A DNA stretch of 64,000 nucleotides from an uncultured Eubacteriales bacterium (GTDB lineage: Bacteria > Bacillota > Clostridia > Oscillospirales > CAG-382): contig CAKSCV010000002.1 in assembly GCA_934444645.1 (NCBI GenBank), forward strand, positions 154,363 through 218,362. The letters run 5' to 3'. Within the stretch, counting starts at the first letter, position 1. Every line of letters starts with the position of its first letter. Below are positions 1 to 8,042 of this stretch, in pieces. Both the position numbers and the translations under genes were made by a program. The notes under the pieces were generated by a model. That model ran no database searches, was not told the origin of the DNA, and was given only the letters and a program-made list of their open reading frames with translations.

Positions 1-1397
1 TCATACGCAAGAGAAATCCGAATGGAAAGTTCGATCAAATGACTCCATTGGGCGATTACGGCTGCATAGAAATCGTCAAACATTTTCATGTCCGAAAGGC
101 TTCCGGTTTGCACGCCGAACGTTTCACCCAAAATCTTATCGTATCCGTTTGAAAAAACATATTCGACCGGTTTTGCGGCGTTGATATACGCGGTTGAGGT
201 AGAAACTTCAGCAGCACGCACGCCGGTTTCGTAGCAGCCGCGGATGTCCATTTCGCGCGCTTGGTCGTAGGTCGCGCCATAGCTCATGACCGCACGGATC
301 ATGCCGGGTTCGCAGCAGAACACCAAGCTGCTATGACCGCGGCGGATCATATCGAACACTTTGAAAAGAATGTTGTCCGGTGTGTTTTGGTTCACTTTGA
401 TCTGAATTTTTGGATTGTAGATGCCAAGCTCATCGTATACATCGAGAATCAGTGCGGAAAGCTCGTTGTATTTGCTGCTGCCGTCCGCATGGGTTCCGCC
501 CATATAAAACGGTTGTCCCCAATAGTTGCCGATGGCCGACCACTGCATGAGAAAGTAGCGGAAGAATTCTTTGATTTCTTCTTTTGTATAAACGCCGTTT
601 TGAATATCGTTTTGATAAAAATGCCACAGCGTCGAGTCAAGCCCGTTGCCGAGTGAGCGCACCTGATATGCGTCAAAGCATTCGGACAACAGAAAATAAA
701 GAAAAATTACCTGCATGGCTTCGTAAATGTTCTGCGGCGCACCGTCACGAATGTGGAGAAGACAGTCGGCAATTTGCGTGGCTTTTGCAAACGTTTTGGT
801 TTTTGCATAGCGGTATAAACGGTCAATGAGATCGATAATTGCTGAATAGGTTAAAATCATGCCGTCGAAAAAGGCGGCTTTTTCCGTGTCAAGAGATCCG
901 TTTTGCGTATACTTTTGACGATAAAGTCGTACCCGTTCGAGAAGTCCCGGAAAGCCGAGCGAAAGAACCGCCTCCCAATCCGGCACGACGTGATCAAAAT
1001 CCGGCCATATGGTCGCCGCACCGCTGTCGCACATTTTTTGCATGACCGGACAGACATCCGGCAGCGTTTTGGAAAACACCTCGTTGTTCCACTTATACTG
1101 CGTGAACGGGCAGGCAAGGCGGTTTAGGCTGTACAAAGCGACAAAATAATCGTGTTCGTTGACGTCGATACGGGTATTTGCAAGAACATAAGAAACCGCT
1201 TTTGCCTTGGCGACCGGGTGCGCAAGAGAAGCAATTTCCGGTTCAAGGTCATGCAGGCCCTGCCGGATTCCTTCGTCGTCAAGTCCGGTGCTTTCGTCAA
1301 AAGCATAGCCATGATATGCCATGCGGTCAAACGGATTAAACGGTTCGTCGGTTTTATGATATTTGTTTTCGAGATAGTTTCTGTCGCAAGCAAACAT
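1..1397 (-). CDS. Glycyl radical enzyme (pyruvate formate-lyase-like), C-terminus cut by the window edge
   Basis: The open frame runs from the ATG at 1397 to the left edge: 465 residues, with the C-terminal glycyl-radical loop missing. It matches the PFL-like domain. It has an R-S-L-G-x-G-L-D segment near residue 247, a GGTHADG...NELSALILD segment near 300-319, and the active-site motif R-G-C-Y-E with the thiyl-radical cysteine at residue 388. Cys-x-Glu is the arrangement of radical eliminases (diol or choline-lyase type), whereas true pyruvate formate-lyase has a Cys-Cys pair. This is therefore probably not PFL; Tyr at the middle position is unusual and the substrate is unknown. Family members need a radical-SAM activase, which should lie beyond the edge. 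The gene diverges from an AraC regulator that may control it. Confidence 0.85.
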   Translation of the reverse strand, partial: MFACDRNYLENKYHKTDEPFNPFDRMAYHGYAFDESTGLDDEGIRQGLHDLEPEIASLAHPVAKAKAVSYVLANTRIDVNEHDYFVALYSLNRLACPFTQYKWNNEVFSKTLPDVCPVMQKMCDSGAATIWPDFDHVVPDWEAVLSLGFPGLLERVRLYRQKYTQNGSLDTEKAAFFDGMILTYSAIIDLIDRLYRYAKTKTFAKATQIADCLLHIRDGAPQNIYEAMQVIFLYFLLSECFDAYQVRSLGNGLDSTLWHFYQNDIQNGVYTKEEIKEFFRYFLMQWSAIGNYWGQPFYMGGTHADGSSKYNELSALILDVYDELGIYNPKIQIKVNQNTPDNILFKVFDMIRRGHSSLVFCCEPGMIRAVMSYGATYDQAREMDIRGCYETGVRAAEVSTSTAYINAAKPVEYVFSNGYDKILGETFGVQTGSLSDMKMFDDFYAAVIAQWSHLIELSIRISLAY

Positions 1398-1429
1398 GAT
1401 AGGCACCATCCTTGTAATTTTTCAAAACG

Positions 1430-1458
1430 ATTATAACGGAATACAGCCTGAAAATCAA
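1430..1458 (-). promoter_or_regulatory. Promoter of the glycyl radical enzyme gene
   Basis: Read on the minus strand, TTGATT (1458-1453), a 17-nt spacer and TATAAT (1435-1430) form a near-consensus sigma-A promoter 32 nt before the ATG. Confidence 0.75.
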
Positions 1459-1476
1459 GGGATAAAACGATACCTA

Positions 1477-1505
1477 TTGACTTTTTCGAAACAAGAGTTT
1501 ATACT
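1477..1505 (+). promoter_or_regulatory. Promoter of the AraC regulator
   Basis: TTGACT (1477-1482), 17 nt, TATACT (1500-1505). It is back-to-back with the promoter of the radical enzyme; the two -35 boxes are 18 bp apart, so one bound protein could influence both. The predicted leader of the regulator is only about 11 nt. Confidence 0.7.
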
Positions 1506-1522
1506 GTAAGCGGTGATGGACA

Positions 1523-2308
1523 ATGAATTTTTTACAGCAATGCGAAACCCTTCAAAAAATCGTGCTTGCCTGTTATGTGGCGCCAAATTCGGGCGAGGCT
1601 ATTCATAAAGACCGTAAATCACATGGGGTGGCACTTCATATAAGTGGGGTGCGCCGCTATCGATTTGCAGATTCCGCAGAACTCACGGTAAAGAAAAATG
1701 ATTTGATTTTTCTGCCGGAGCATTCCGATTATATTGTTGAAACGGTGGAAAGCGGGGCGTGTTATGCCATCAATTTCCGCATAGCCGATGTCGGTATATA
1801 TGAGCCGTTTGTGCAGCATATTCAAAATGCTTCCGCGTTTTTGGAGCACTTTAAGAGTGCCGAGCGCACCTATACTGCCAAAAAGTCCGGCTACGAATGG
1901 AAGGTCATGGCGGAGACCTATGCAATTCTGTATGACCTTAAACGGGAACGTGAAAAGGCATATTTTACCAAGAGAGAGGAGCATCTGCTGTTTCCGGCGG
2001 TTGAGTATATACACGATCATTTCAGCGAAGAAAAACTGTCGGTTGAAGTGCTTGCCGAAATGTGCGGTATCAGCTCGGTGTATTTCAGGCGGCTGTTTGC
2101 TGCAAAATACGGTATGCCGCCGGTGAAGTATATCAACAACTTGCGCCTTTCGCGTGCAAAAGAGCTGATTCTGTTCGAACAGTATTCTGTGGAGGAAACG
2201 GCACGCTTTTCCGGATTTGACGATGAGAGTTATTTTTGCCGCTTTTTCAAAAAAACGACCGGCATGACGCCGTCGGAATACCGGTTGACACAAACAGAAA
2301 ACGGATGA
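1523..2308 (+). CDS. AraC family transcriptional regulator
   Basis: 261 residues. Residues about 20-90 look like the AraC cupin-type ligand-binding fold. Residues about 155-258 hold two helix-turn-helix units (L-S-V-E-V-L-A-E-M-C-G-I-S and the A-R-F-S-G-F-D-D-E-S-Y-F-C-R-F-F-K-K signature), ending in the usual T-G-M-T-P-S-E-Y-R. It presumably senses a small molecule and activates a neighbouring metabolic gene. The divergent glycyl radical enzyme is the obvious candidate target; this is inferred from position only. The start has only a weak ribosome-binding site and a very short leader. Confidence 0.85.
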   Translation: MNFLQQCETLQKIVLACYVAPNSGEAIHKDRKSHGVALHISGVRRYRFADSAELTVKKNDLIFLPEHSDYIVETVESGACYAINFRIADVGIYEPFVQHIQNASAFLEHFKSAERTYTAKKSGYEWKVMAETYAILYDLKREREKAYFTKREEHLLFPAVEYIHDHFSEEKLSVEVLAEMCGISSVYFRRLFAAKYGMPPVKYINNLRLSRAKELILFEQYSVEETARFSGFDDESYFCRFFKKTTGMTPSEYRLTQTENG

Positions 2309-2323
2309 CGTGCGGTCATCCGT
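2301..2323. terminator. Bidirectional terminator between the AraC and MATE genes
   Basis: A 9-bp perfect stem (ACGGATGAC/GTCATCCGT) with a 5-nt loop, flanked by A and T runs, lies between the convergent stop codons and starts inside the AraC stop region. Confidence 0.75.
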
Positions 2324-2332
2324 TTATGCTTG

Positions 2333-3664
2333 CTAAATCATTTTCTTTTTCCATGCGCCGCATAAGTAGAACATTAAGGACATAATGGTGGCGATTGTCC
2401 AGCCGACCGGCCACGCCATCCAAATGCCGATCTCGAAAAAGCGTTCAAAAAATACGAACGCCAAAACCACACGCAGAATCAAATCGGTAAAAGTGGCAAC
2501 GGTGTATTGCGTCATAGCTCCGGCACCGCGCAGCACGCCGTCGGCAATCAGCTTGACCGTCACGACGGCATAGAACGGTGCAACGATCCGGAAGAAGCCC
2601 ATGCCGACCTCCACAACGCCTTCGGCGCTGTCCGCACTACGGAAAATATCAATGAGCCACGGTCCGCACAACAAATACAGCGCAGTCAAGGCAAGCGCCA
2701 GTGTCCAGCCCATCACAAGACCGGCACGGAAGCCTTTTTTGACGCGGTCGATCTTTCCGGCACCCATATTTTGCGCCGTGTAATTGGACATAGCCGTTCC
2801 AAGCGTCGAAATGCAGGTGATCGCAAGATTCTGAAGCTTGATAAACGCTGAGTAGCTGGCTATAACCGACATGCCGCATTTGTTGACAAGGCTTTGAATA
2901 AACATATTGCCAACCGAAACAAAGCTTTGCTGTAAGGTGGAGGGAACGGCAATTTTTAAGAATTTTCCGAGAAGCGGCACCGAGAACAGTTCCGGCTTTT
3001 CTTCACACGTGATGGCCTTTAAGCGTTTCAACACGGCAAACAAGGCAAGTACACAACTGATGCCCTGACAAAGGAAGGTTGCCCAGGCAACACCCTTGAC
3101 GCCCCAGCCGAGCTTGACAAACAGGATGTCAACAAAAATGTTGCTGACCGATGAAAATGCCAAAAACAAAAACGGTGTTTTGGAATCTCCCAAAGCTGTA
3201 AAAATGCCGGTGGAAATATTGTAAAAAAACTGAAAAAACAAGCCGAGCGTATAAATGTATAAGTAATCGATAACATCGGAAAAAATATGCTCCGGAACTT
3301 TAATGATGTGCAACAGCGTCGGTGAAAAGAAAAAACCGACAACCATCAGCACTAAGCAAATCGCTCCGGAGGAAAGAAAACACGTGCTGACAGCGGTTTT
3401 TAATTCTCTGTATCGTTTTCCGCCGAACAACTGTGAAACAATGACCGACGTACCCACATTGCAGCCGAATGTAAAGGCAAGATAAATGAGCGTTACTTCA
3501 TAGGCGTTTCCGACGGCGGCAAGCGCATTGTCTCCGATGAATTTACCGGCAACAAAGCTGTCGGCAATGTTATACAGCTGTTGAAAGATGATACTGCCGA
3601 GCAAGGGGAGGGAAAAGAGCCACAGAACGCGGCGAGGATTTCCTTCGGTTAAATCTTTGATCAT
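2333..3664 (-). CDS. MATE family multidrug/metabolite exporter
   Basis: 443 residues with about 12 hydrophobic segments in two repeated halves, the usual size and layout of MATE (NorM/DinF-like) cation-coupled antiporters. The N-terminal segment with N-P near residue 9 and Q-Q-L-Y-N-I-A-D-S-F-V-A-G near 28-40 are typical of Firmicutes MATE proteins. It would sit in the cytoplasmic membrane and export drugs or metabolites in exchange for Na+ or H+; the substrate cannot be read from sequence. The ATG at 3664 follows an AGAGGTAG ribosome-binding site. It is monocistronic. Confidence 0.9.
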   Translation of the reverse strand: MIKDLTEGNPRRVLWLFSLPLLGSIIFQQLYNIADSFVAGKFIGDNALAAVGNAYEVTLIYLAFTFGCNVGTSVIVSQLFGGKRYRELKTAVSTCFLSSGAICLVLMVVGFFFSPTLLHIIKVPEHIFSDVIDYLYIYTLGLFFQFFYNISTGIFTALGDSKTPFLFLAFSSVSNIFVDILFVKLGWGVKGVAWATFLCQGISCVLALFAVLKRLKAITCEEKPELFSVPLLGKFLKIAVPSTLQQSFVSVGNMFIQSLVNKCGMSVIASYSAFIKLQNLAITCISTLGTAMSNYTAQNMGAGKIDRVKKGFRAGLVMGWTLALALTALYLLCGPWLIDIFRSADSAEGVVEVGMGFFRIVAPFYAVVTVKLIADGVLRGAGAMTQYTVATFTDLILRVVLAFVFFERFFEIGIWMAWPVGWTIATIMSLMFYLCGAWKKKMI

Positions 3665-3900
3665 GATAGTGCTACCTCTTTATCCGTTAAAAAAACGGTG
3701 TATTGTATACCGGTTAAAAATTATAAACTGCCATATTACAAATCCGGTGAATCGGTTGTAAAAATACCGTAAAATAGTCAGTTAAAAACGTTTTTGTGGT
3801 GCTATTTAAATAAAAATTGTGATTTTCAAAAAAAATTAACAAAATAAACCGCTGATTTTGAGTAATAATTGTAAAAAAGCGTAAAAATAGCAAAAATGGT
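3665..3900. other. AT-rich intergenic region between MATE and HU
   Basis: About 240 bp without a supportable gene. It holds the leader and presumably the promoter of the MATE gene (a TATACAAT-like element near 3710 on the minus strand, with no good -35) and A/T tracts. No repeat, tRNA or riboswitch was recognised. Confidence 0.5.
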
Positions 3901-3902
3901 AC

Positions 3903-3931
3903 TTGATTTTTGTAAGAACCCATGTTATAAT
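3903..3931 (+). promoter_or_regulatory. Promoter of the HU gene
   Basis: TTGATT (3903-3908), 17-nt spacer, TATAAT (3926-3931); about 70 nt of leader precede the ATG. Confidence 0.75.
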
Positions 3932-4001
3932 AAAGTCAATCAAGGACAAGCATATGCTTGAGTTACTTGCACCAATATTTTTTTATGGAGGAAGTATAGA
4001 A

Positions 4002-4274
4002 ATGAACAAGACAGAACTCATCGCAGCAATTGCCGAAAAGGCAGGCGTATCCAAAAAAGATGCTGAAAAGGTTGTTAACGCAACGTTTGATGTAATCACG
4101 GCCGCTATGGCAGATGGCGATAAAGTTTCTCTGGTCGGCTTCGGCAATTTTGAAGTCAGAGAAAGAGCTGCCAGAGAAGGCAAGAACCCGCAGACCGGTG
4201 AAAAAATTAAGATCGCTGCATCCAAGGTTCCGGCATTCAAGGCCGGCAAGGCACTCAAAGACGCTGTTAAGTAA
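4002..4274 (+). CDS. hup: HU family DNA-binding protein
   Basis: 90 residues, the standard length of bacterial HU. It starts M-N-K-T-E-L-I-A-A-I-A and carries the family signature G-F-G-N-F-E-V-R-E-R-A-A-R-E-G with the DNA-intercalating arm N-P-Q-T-G at residues about 60-64. HU is a nucleoid-associated dimer that bends and compacts DNA. A strong GGAGG ribosome-binding site at 3987-3991 fixes this ATG over an upstream in-frame one at 3903. It is monocistronic, with its own promoter and terminator. Confidence 0.97.
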   Translation: MNKTELIAAIAEKAGVSKKDAEKVVNATFDVITAAMADGDKVSLVGFGNFEVRERAAREGKNPQTGEKIKIAASKVPAFKAGKALKDAVK

Positions 4275-4304
4275 GTCTTTTTCAACAACCGAATATTGTA
4301 TGTT

Positions 4305-4332
4305 AAACGCCGTGATTCTCATCACGGCGTTT
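4305..4332 (+). terminator. Terminator after HU
   Basis: A 12-bp perfect stem (AAACGCCGTGAT/ATCACGGCGTTT) with a TCTC loop, 30 nt after the HU stop. Confidence 0.85.
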
Positions 4333-4503
4333 ACGCGTTATTGAATGAGTGAGCCGGATGCGATACAGGACTTTGACCGGACATGCTGCAACAGGAAAAT
4401 TGCCAAGGCTTACGGCCGTAGAGCAAAACGGGAACAACACAAAAGACCACACGGAACTTCTGTTAAGATAAGATCAATTATGAAATTTAAGGGTGAAAAT
4501 GAG

Positions 4504-4529
4504 AAAAACCTTGATTTCTCAAGGTTTTT
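4504..4529 (-). terminator. Terminator of the tRNA-Thr/tRNA-Tyr unit
   Basis: An 11-bp perfect stem (AAAAACCTTGA/TCAAGGTTTTT) with a TTTC loop, which on the minus strand ends in a T run; it lies 29 nt beyond the tRNA-Tyr CCA end. The rest of 4333-4558 shows nothing further. Confidence 0.85.
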
Positions 4530-4558
4530 CGATACGGTACTATTTATACCGCAAAACT

Positions 4559-4643
4559 TGGTGGGGGAAGGTGGATTCGGACCACCGAAGTCACTGACAA
4601 CAGATTTACAGTCTGCCCCCTTTGGCCACTCGGGAATTCCCCC
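4559..4643 (-). tRNA. tRNA-Tyr (anticodon GTA)
   Basis: The minus strand folds as a class II tRNA. It has a 7-bp acceptor stem GGGGGAA/TTCCCCC, an anticodon loop CTGTAAA with anticodon GTA, a long variable arm (GTCAGTGAC region), a T-arm with GGTCCGAATCC and an encoded 3' CCA at 4561-4559. It is 85 nt long. It is co-transcribed behind tRNA-Thr. Confidence 0.95.
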
Positions 4644-4668
4644 ATATATAAAATTATGATACACAAGT

Positions 4669-4743
4669 TGGAGCTGGTGAAGGGAGTCGAACCCCCAACC
4701 TGCTGATTACAAATCAGCTGCTCTGCCATTGAGCCACACCAGC
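4669..4743 (-). tRNA. tRNA-Thr (anticodon TGT)
   Basis: The minus strand folds as a 75-nt cloverleaf with acceptor GCTGGTG/CACCAGC, anticodon loop TTTGTAA with anticodon TGT, T-loop GGTTCGACTCC, discriminator T and encoded CCA (4671-4669). It reads ACA-family threonine codons. Confidence 0.95.
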
Positions 4744-4832
4744 GAATGGGTCGCTTTGAACGGAGTCGTTCAAGTGCCTGACGCGCTGTGCGCTTTCTCT
4801 TCGGCGCTCGCTCTTTCCCTGCGACGTGCTTT

Positions 4833-4861
4833 ATTATATCACCTTTCGGCGGCTTTGTCAA
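4833..4861 (-). promoter_or_regulatory. Promoter of the tRNA unit
   Basis: A perfect consensus on the minus strand: TTGACA (4861-4856), 17-nt spacer, TATAAT (4838-4833), about 90 nt before the tRNA-Thr 5' end. The tRNAs are therefore transcribed independently of the upstream ecf genes. Confidence 0.9.
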
Positions 4862-4934
4862 TAGATTTTTCAGAAAAAATCAAGATTATTTTTCGACAAT
4901 GTTTTCGACAAAGCCGTTCATGTCAATATTGCTC

Positions 4935-5774
4935 TCAAAACAGCCGTTTTAACTCATTTAATGCGTCCTCAACGGTGTATATATCGTCGTTTATCGGCAG
5001 GCCCTCATTCTTTAATCGAACCAACACTTCGGTCACCTGCGGAATATCCAAGCCGGATTCCGTGAGCAAGGCATTTTGCGAGAAAACCTCCTTCGGCGTT
5101 CCGGAAACCAAGATCTTTCCGTGGTTCATGGCGATAATCTCGTCCGAATAGACGGCGATATCCTCCATGCTGTGCGAAATAATCACCAGGCTGTTGCCGC
5201 GTTTTTTGCGGTATGCCACAAGTCCGGACAGAATTTCGTTTCTGCCGGAAGGGTCAAGCCCGGCGGCCGGTTCGTCAAGCACAAGAATTTCGGGATCCAT
5301 GGCGACAACACCGGCAATGGCAACGCGCCGCTTTTGACCGCCCGAAAGATCGAACGGGCTTTTTTCGAGCATATCCGGCGTAAGACCGGTAAAATGGGCG
5401 GCATCTTTAACGCGCACATCGATCTCCTCATCGGATAGTCCCATGTTGTGCGGGCCGAAGGCAATATCCTTATAAACGGTTTCTTCGAACAACTGATATT
5501 CCGGGTATTGGAACACAAGACCGACCTTAAAGCGAACCGAAGGGGTGTCATAGTCTTTGGCGTTGATGTCCTTGCCGTCCAAAAGCACTGTCCCGGAGGT
5601 CGGCTTCAGGAGAGCATTGGTCATCTGGGCAAGCGTGGATTTTCCGGAACCGGTGTGACCGATAAGGCCTGTCACCGCATTGTCTTTGATCGTAAAGGAA
5701 ACATGATCCACCGCTGTCATTTCAAACGGTGTGTTTTTGCCGTATACATAGCTTACATCCTTAAATTCCAACAT
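4935..5774 (-). CDS. ecfA2: Energy-coupling factor transporter ATPase EcfA2
   Basis: 279 residues, one ABC ATPase domain. Walker A is G-H-T-G-S-G-K-S-T (residues about 39-47), the signature is L-S-G-G-Q-K-R-R-V, and Walker B is L-V-L-D-E-P-A-A-G-L-D-P. It pairs with EcfA1 to power vitamin-binding S components through the transmembrane protein EcfT. It starts 6 nt after ecfA1. In most Firmicutes ecfT follows directly; here the operon ends and tRNA genes begin, so EcfT must be encoded elsewhere. A possible S-component partner, BioY, is encoded at 56.3 kb. Confidence 0.93.
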   Translation of the reverse strand: MLEFKDVSYVYGKNTPFEMTAVDHVSFTIKDNAVTGLIGHTGSGKSTLAQMTNALLKPTSGTVLLDGKDINAKDYDTPSVRFKVGLVFQYPEYQLFEETVYKDIAFGPHNMGLSDEEIDVRVKDAAHFTGLTPDMLEKSPFDLSGGQKRRVAIAGVVAMDPEILVLDEPAAGLDPSGRNEILSGLVAYRKKRGNSLVIISHSMEDIAVYSDEIIAMNHGKILVSGTPKEVFSQNALLTESGLDIPQVTEVLVRLKNEGLPINDDIYTVEDALNELKRLF

Positions 5775-5780
5775 GGTGCG

Positions 5781-6680
5781 TCACAGTTCCTTTTTGTTCT
5801 TTTTCTTCAGGGCTTCCAAAATGGCGTCTGCCGCATCGGCAGCTGTCAAAACGCCTTTGGTACGGATATCGATGCCGCTTTTTTTCAGCTGTTGAACGAG
5901 CAAAGCGGCCTGCGGCGGCTCTAAGCGGTGTGCGGCAAGAAAATCGCCTTTTTCGAATACCTCCTCCGGTGTGCCGGTGAGAACGACCTTGCCGTGGTCG
6001 ACGACCATCACATTGTCTGCCAAGGCGGCTTCGTTCATGTAGTGGGTGATTAATACAACAGTAATGCCTTTATCGCGCAATTTCAGGATGGTGTCCAGGA
6101 TATCCTTGCGCCCTTTCGGGTCAAGCATGGCTGTGGATTCGTCGAAGATGATGCATTCCGGCTCCATGGCAAGCATTCCGGCAATGGCAACCCGCTGCTT
6201 TTGACCGCCGGAAAGCTTGTGCGTGTCATGCGTGGCATACGCACTTAAACCGACAGTCGCGAGAGCGTTGTCCACACGGCGGCGAATCTCCTTTGGCTCC
6301 AACCCGAGATTTTCGGGTGCAAAGGCTACATCATCCTCCACAATGGTGGCTACAAGCTGGTTGTCGGGGTTTTGGAAGACCATGCCGATGGTTTTGCGGA
6401 TTTCAAAATTTTGGGACTCTTCTTTGGTGTCCAGGCCTTGCGAAAAGGCGGCTTTGTATACGGTGACAGAGCCTTTGTCCGGTAAAAGCATAGCGGAAAG
6501 AAGCTTGGCAAGCGTTGATTTTCCGGAACCGTTGTGGCCGATGATGGCGGTAAAACGGCCGCGGAAGACGTCTGCGGAAAGTCCGTTCAAGGCGGCATGC
6601 GCTTCGTCTGCCGCACCGTCCTCTTCGGGATAAGCATAGGTTACGTCAAGTGCCTTTAAGATGATGTCGTTGTTTTTCAA
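5781..6680 (-). CDS. ecfA1: Energy-coupling factor transporter ATPase EcfA1
   Basis: 299 residues, ABC ATPase. Walker A is G-H-N-G-S-G-K-S-T, the signature is L-S-G-G-Q-K-Q-R-V, and Walker B is I-I-F-D-E-S-T-A-M-L-D-P. Ser rather than Pro after D-E is the hallmark that separates EcfA1 from EcfA2. The tail after residue 285 is lysine-rich. It overlaps the mtaB stop by 4 nt (ATGA), so the two are translationally coupled. Confidence 0.93.
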   Translation of the reverse strand: MKNNDIILKALDVTYAYPEEDGAADEAHAALNGLSADVFRGRFTAIIGHNGSGKSTLAKLLSAMLLPDKGSVTVYKAAFSQGLDTKEESQNFEIRKTIGMVFQNPDNQLVATIVEDDVAFAPENLGLEPKEIRRRVDNALATVGLSAYATHDTHKLSGGQKQRVAIAGMLAMEPECIIFDESTAMLDPKGRKDILDTILKLRDKGITVVLITHYMNEAALADNVMVVDHGKVVLTGTPEEVFEKGDFLAAHRLEPPQAALLVQQLKKSGIDIRTKGVLTAADAADAILEALKKKNKKEL

Positions 6681-8035
6681 GAAAAAGAATCCTCCCTGAC
6701 GAGTGAAGCAAAGGCTGCATCCATATACGATAAGTCGTCGGAAATTCCGGTAAGTGTTACCGGAACAAGACTGTTTTCGGCAATACCCGGAACGGCGTCT
6801 GCCGCAATGTGTGTTTCAATATAATTTTTCGTATGCCCGACAGCCGTTCCGTTTTCGATTTTCTCGACAAGAACTGTATGAACGCAGCCAAGCATGGCTG
6901 TAAGAACGTCCTTTCGAACGTCAAGCATGACGGCCTTTAAGCGTGCGGCACGGTCTTTCTTGACAGTTTCGCCGATTTTGTCTGAGCGTTTTGAGGCTTC
7001 GGTTCCGGCACGGTCGGAGTAGGGGAAGATATGCACATATAAAAAGCGGCTTTTGCGGACAAATTCTTCGGTTTGGCGGAACATTTCCTCGGTTTCACCC
7101 GGAAAACCGACAATGATATCTGTTGTAAAGGTGACATCGGGAATAGCGGCGCGAAGCGTGTCCAAAACAGCGGTAAACATACGCGTGTTGTATTTGCGGC
7201 GCATGGTGGCAAGCACGGCGTCACAGCCGCTTTGAAGCGACAGATGAAAGTGCGGACAAACGTGCTTGCAGGCGGCGAGCCGTGCGGCACTGTCTTTTTT
7301 GATGACGGTCGGCTCGAGAGATCCCATGCGGATGCGTTCCGGCGCCGGCTCCGTTTTGTCTACCTTCTCGACAAGCGAAATAAGGTCGCTGTCCGGCAAA
7401 TCCTTTCCATAAGCAGCCGTTTCGATGCCGGTCAAGACAATTTCTTTATAGCCGTGCTTTACCAGGACGGCAATTTCCGCACAAACTTCGTTTTCCGGCT
7501 TGGAACGCACTTTGCCGCGCGCTTTTGGAATGATACAGTACGAGCAATGGTTTTCGCAGCCGTCTGCAATTTTGACATACGCGCGAACCTTATCCGAGCC
7601 GGTCACGTGCATATAGCCCGGTGTGCAGGCGGAAGCAGGCGAATCGGCAACAACTTTCGGTGCAAGACCGCGGCGTTCGGCAAGCAGCTTTACGGCGGCA
7701 TCGGCAAGAGCGGTTTTGTCGCGGTTGCCGATGGCAAGATCCAGACCGTGAACGGCTGCTGCCTGTTCGGGGTCGACTTCGATCATGCAGCCCATGGCAA
7801 GCACCAGTGCCTTTTCGCCGCCGATCTTGCGGGCGCGGCGGATGATCTGGCGGCTTTTGCGGTCACTTTCCGCCGTCACGGTACAGGTGTTGATAACGTA
7901 AACATCGCACGGCTCATCGAAAGAACCGATCGTAAAGCCTTTGGCGATAAATGCCTCTTCAACGGCGCGTGTTTCATATTGATTGACCCGACAGCCGAGC
8001 GTATAGAACGCAACGGAATAGGTATTGTGCTGCAT
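6677..8035 (-). CDS. mtaB: tRNA t6A37 methylthiotransferase MtaB
   Basis: 452 residues from the ATG at 8035. Radical-SAM methylthiotransferase that converts t6A37 to ms2t6A37 in tRNAs reading ANN codons. The N-terminal cluster-binding domain begins Y-T-L-G-C-R-V-N-Q-Y-E-T, the MtaB form (MiaB and RimO differ here). The radical-SAM motif C-E-N-H-C-S-Y-C lies near residues 157-164, and a TRAM-like domain is at the C-terminus. An upstream in-frame extension lies inside the neighbouring gene and is rejected. The start is 7 nt after the phosphoribosyltransferase stop with only a weak ribosome-binding site, so translation is probably coupled. Confidence 0.93.
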   Translation of the reverse strand: MQHNTYSVAFYTLGCRVNQYETRAVEEAFIAKGFTIGSFDEPCDVYVINTCTVTAESDRKSRQIIRRARKIGGEKALVLAMGCMIEVDPEQAAAVHGLDLAIGNRDKTALADAAVKLLAERRGLAPKVVADSPASACTPGYMHVTGSDKVRAYVKIADGCENHCSYCIIPKARGKVRSKPENEVCAEIAVLVKHGYKEIVLTGIETAAYGKDLPDSDLISLVEKVDKTEPAPERIRMGSLEPTVIKKDSAARLAACKHVCPHFHLSLQSGCDAVLATMRRKYNTRMFTAVLDTLRAAIPDVTFTTDIIVGFPGETEEMFRQTEEFVRKSRFLYVHIFPYSDRAGTEASKRSDKIGETVKKDRAARLKAVMLDVRKDVLTAMLGCVHTVLVEKIENGTAVGHTKNYIETHIAADAVPGIAENSLVPVTLTGISDDLSYMDAAFASLVREDSFS

Positions 8036-8042
8036 CGGCGGC

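Noticed and set aside
4345..4861. Open frames on both strands across the tRNA pair
   Set aside because: They run through two well-folded tRNAs, a terminator and a consensus promoter; no ribosome-binding sites and no protein family resemblance.
4862..4934. A terminator directly after ecfA2
   Set aside because: Only a weak AT-rich inverted repeat (GATTTTT/AAAAATC) near 4864-4880; not strong enough to call.
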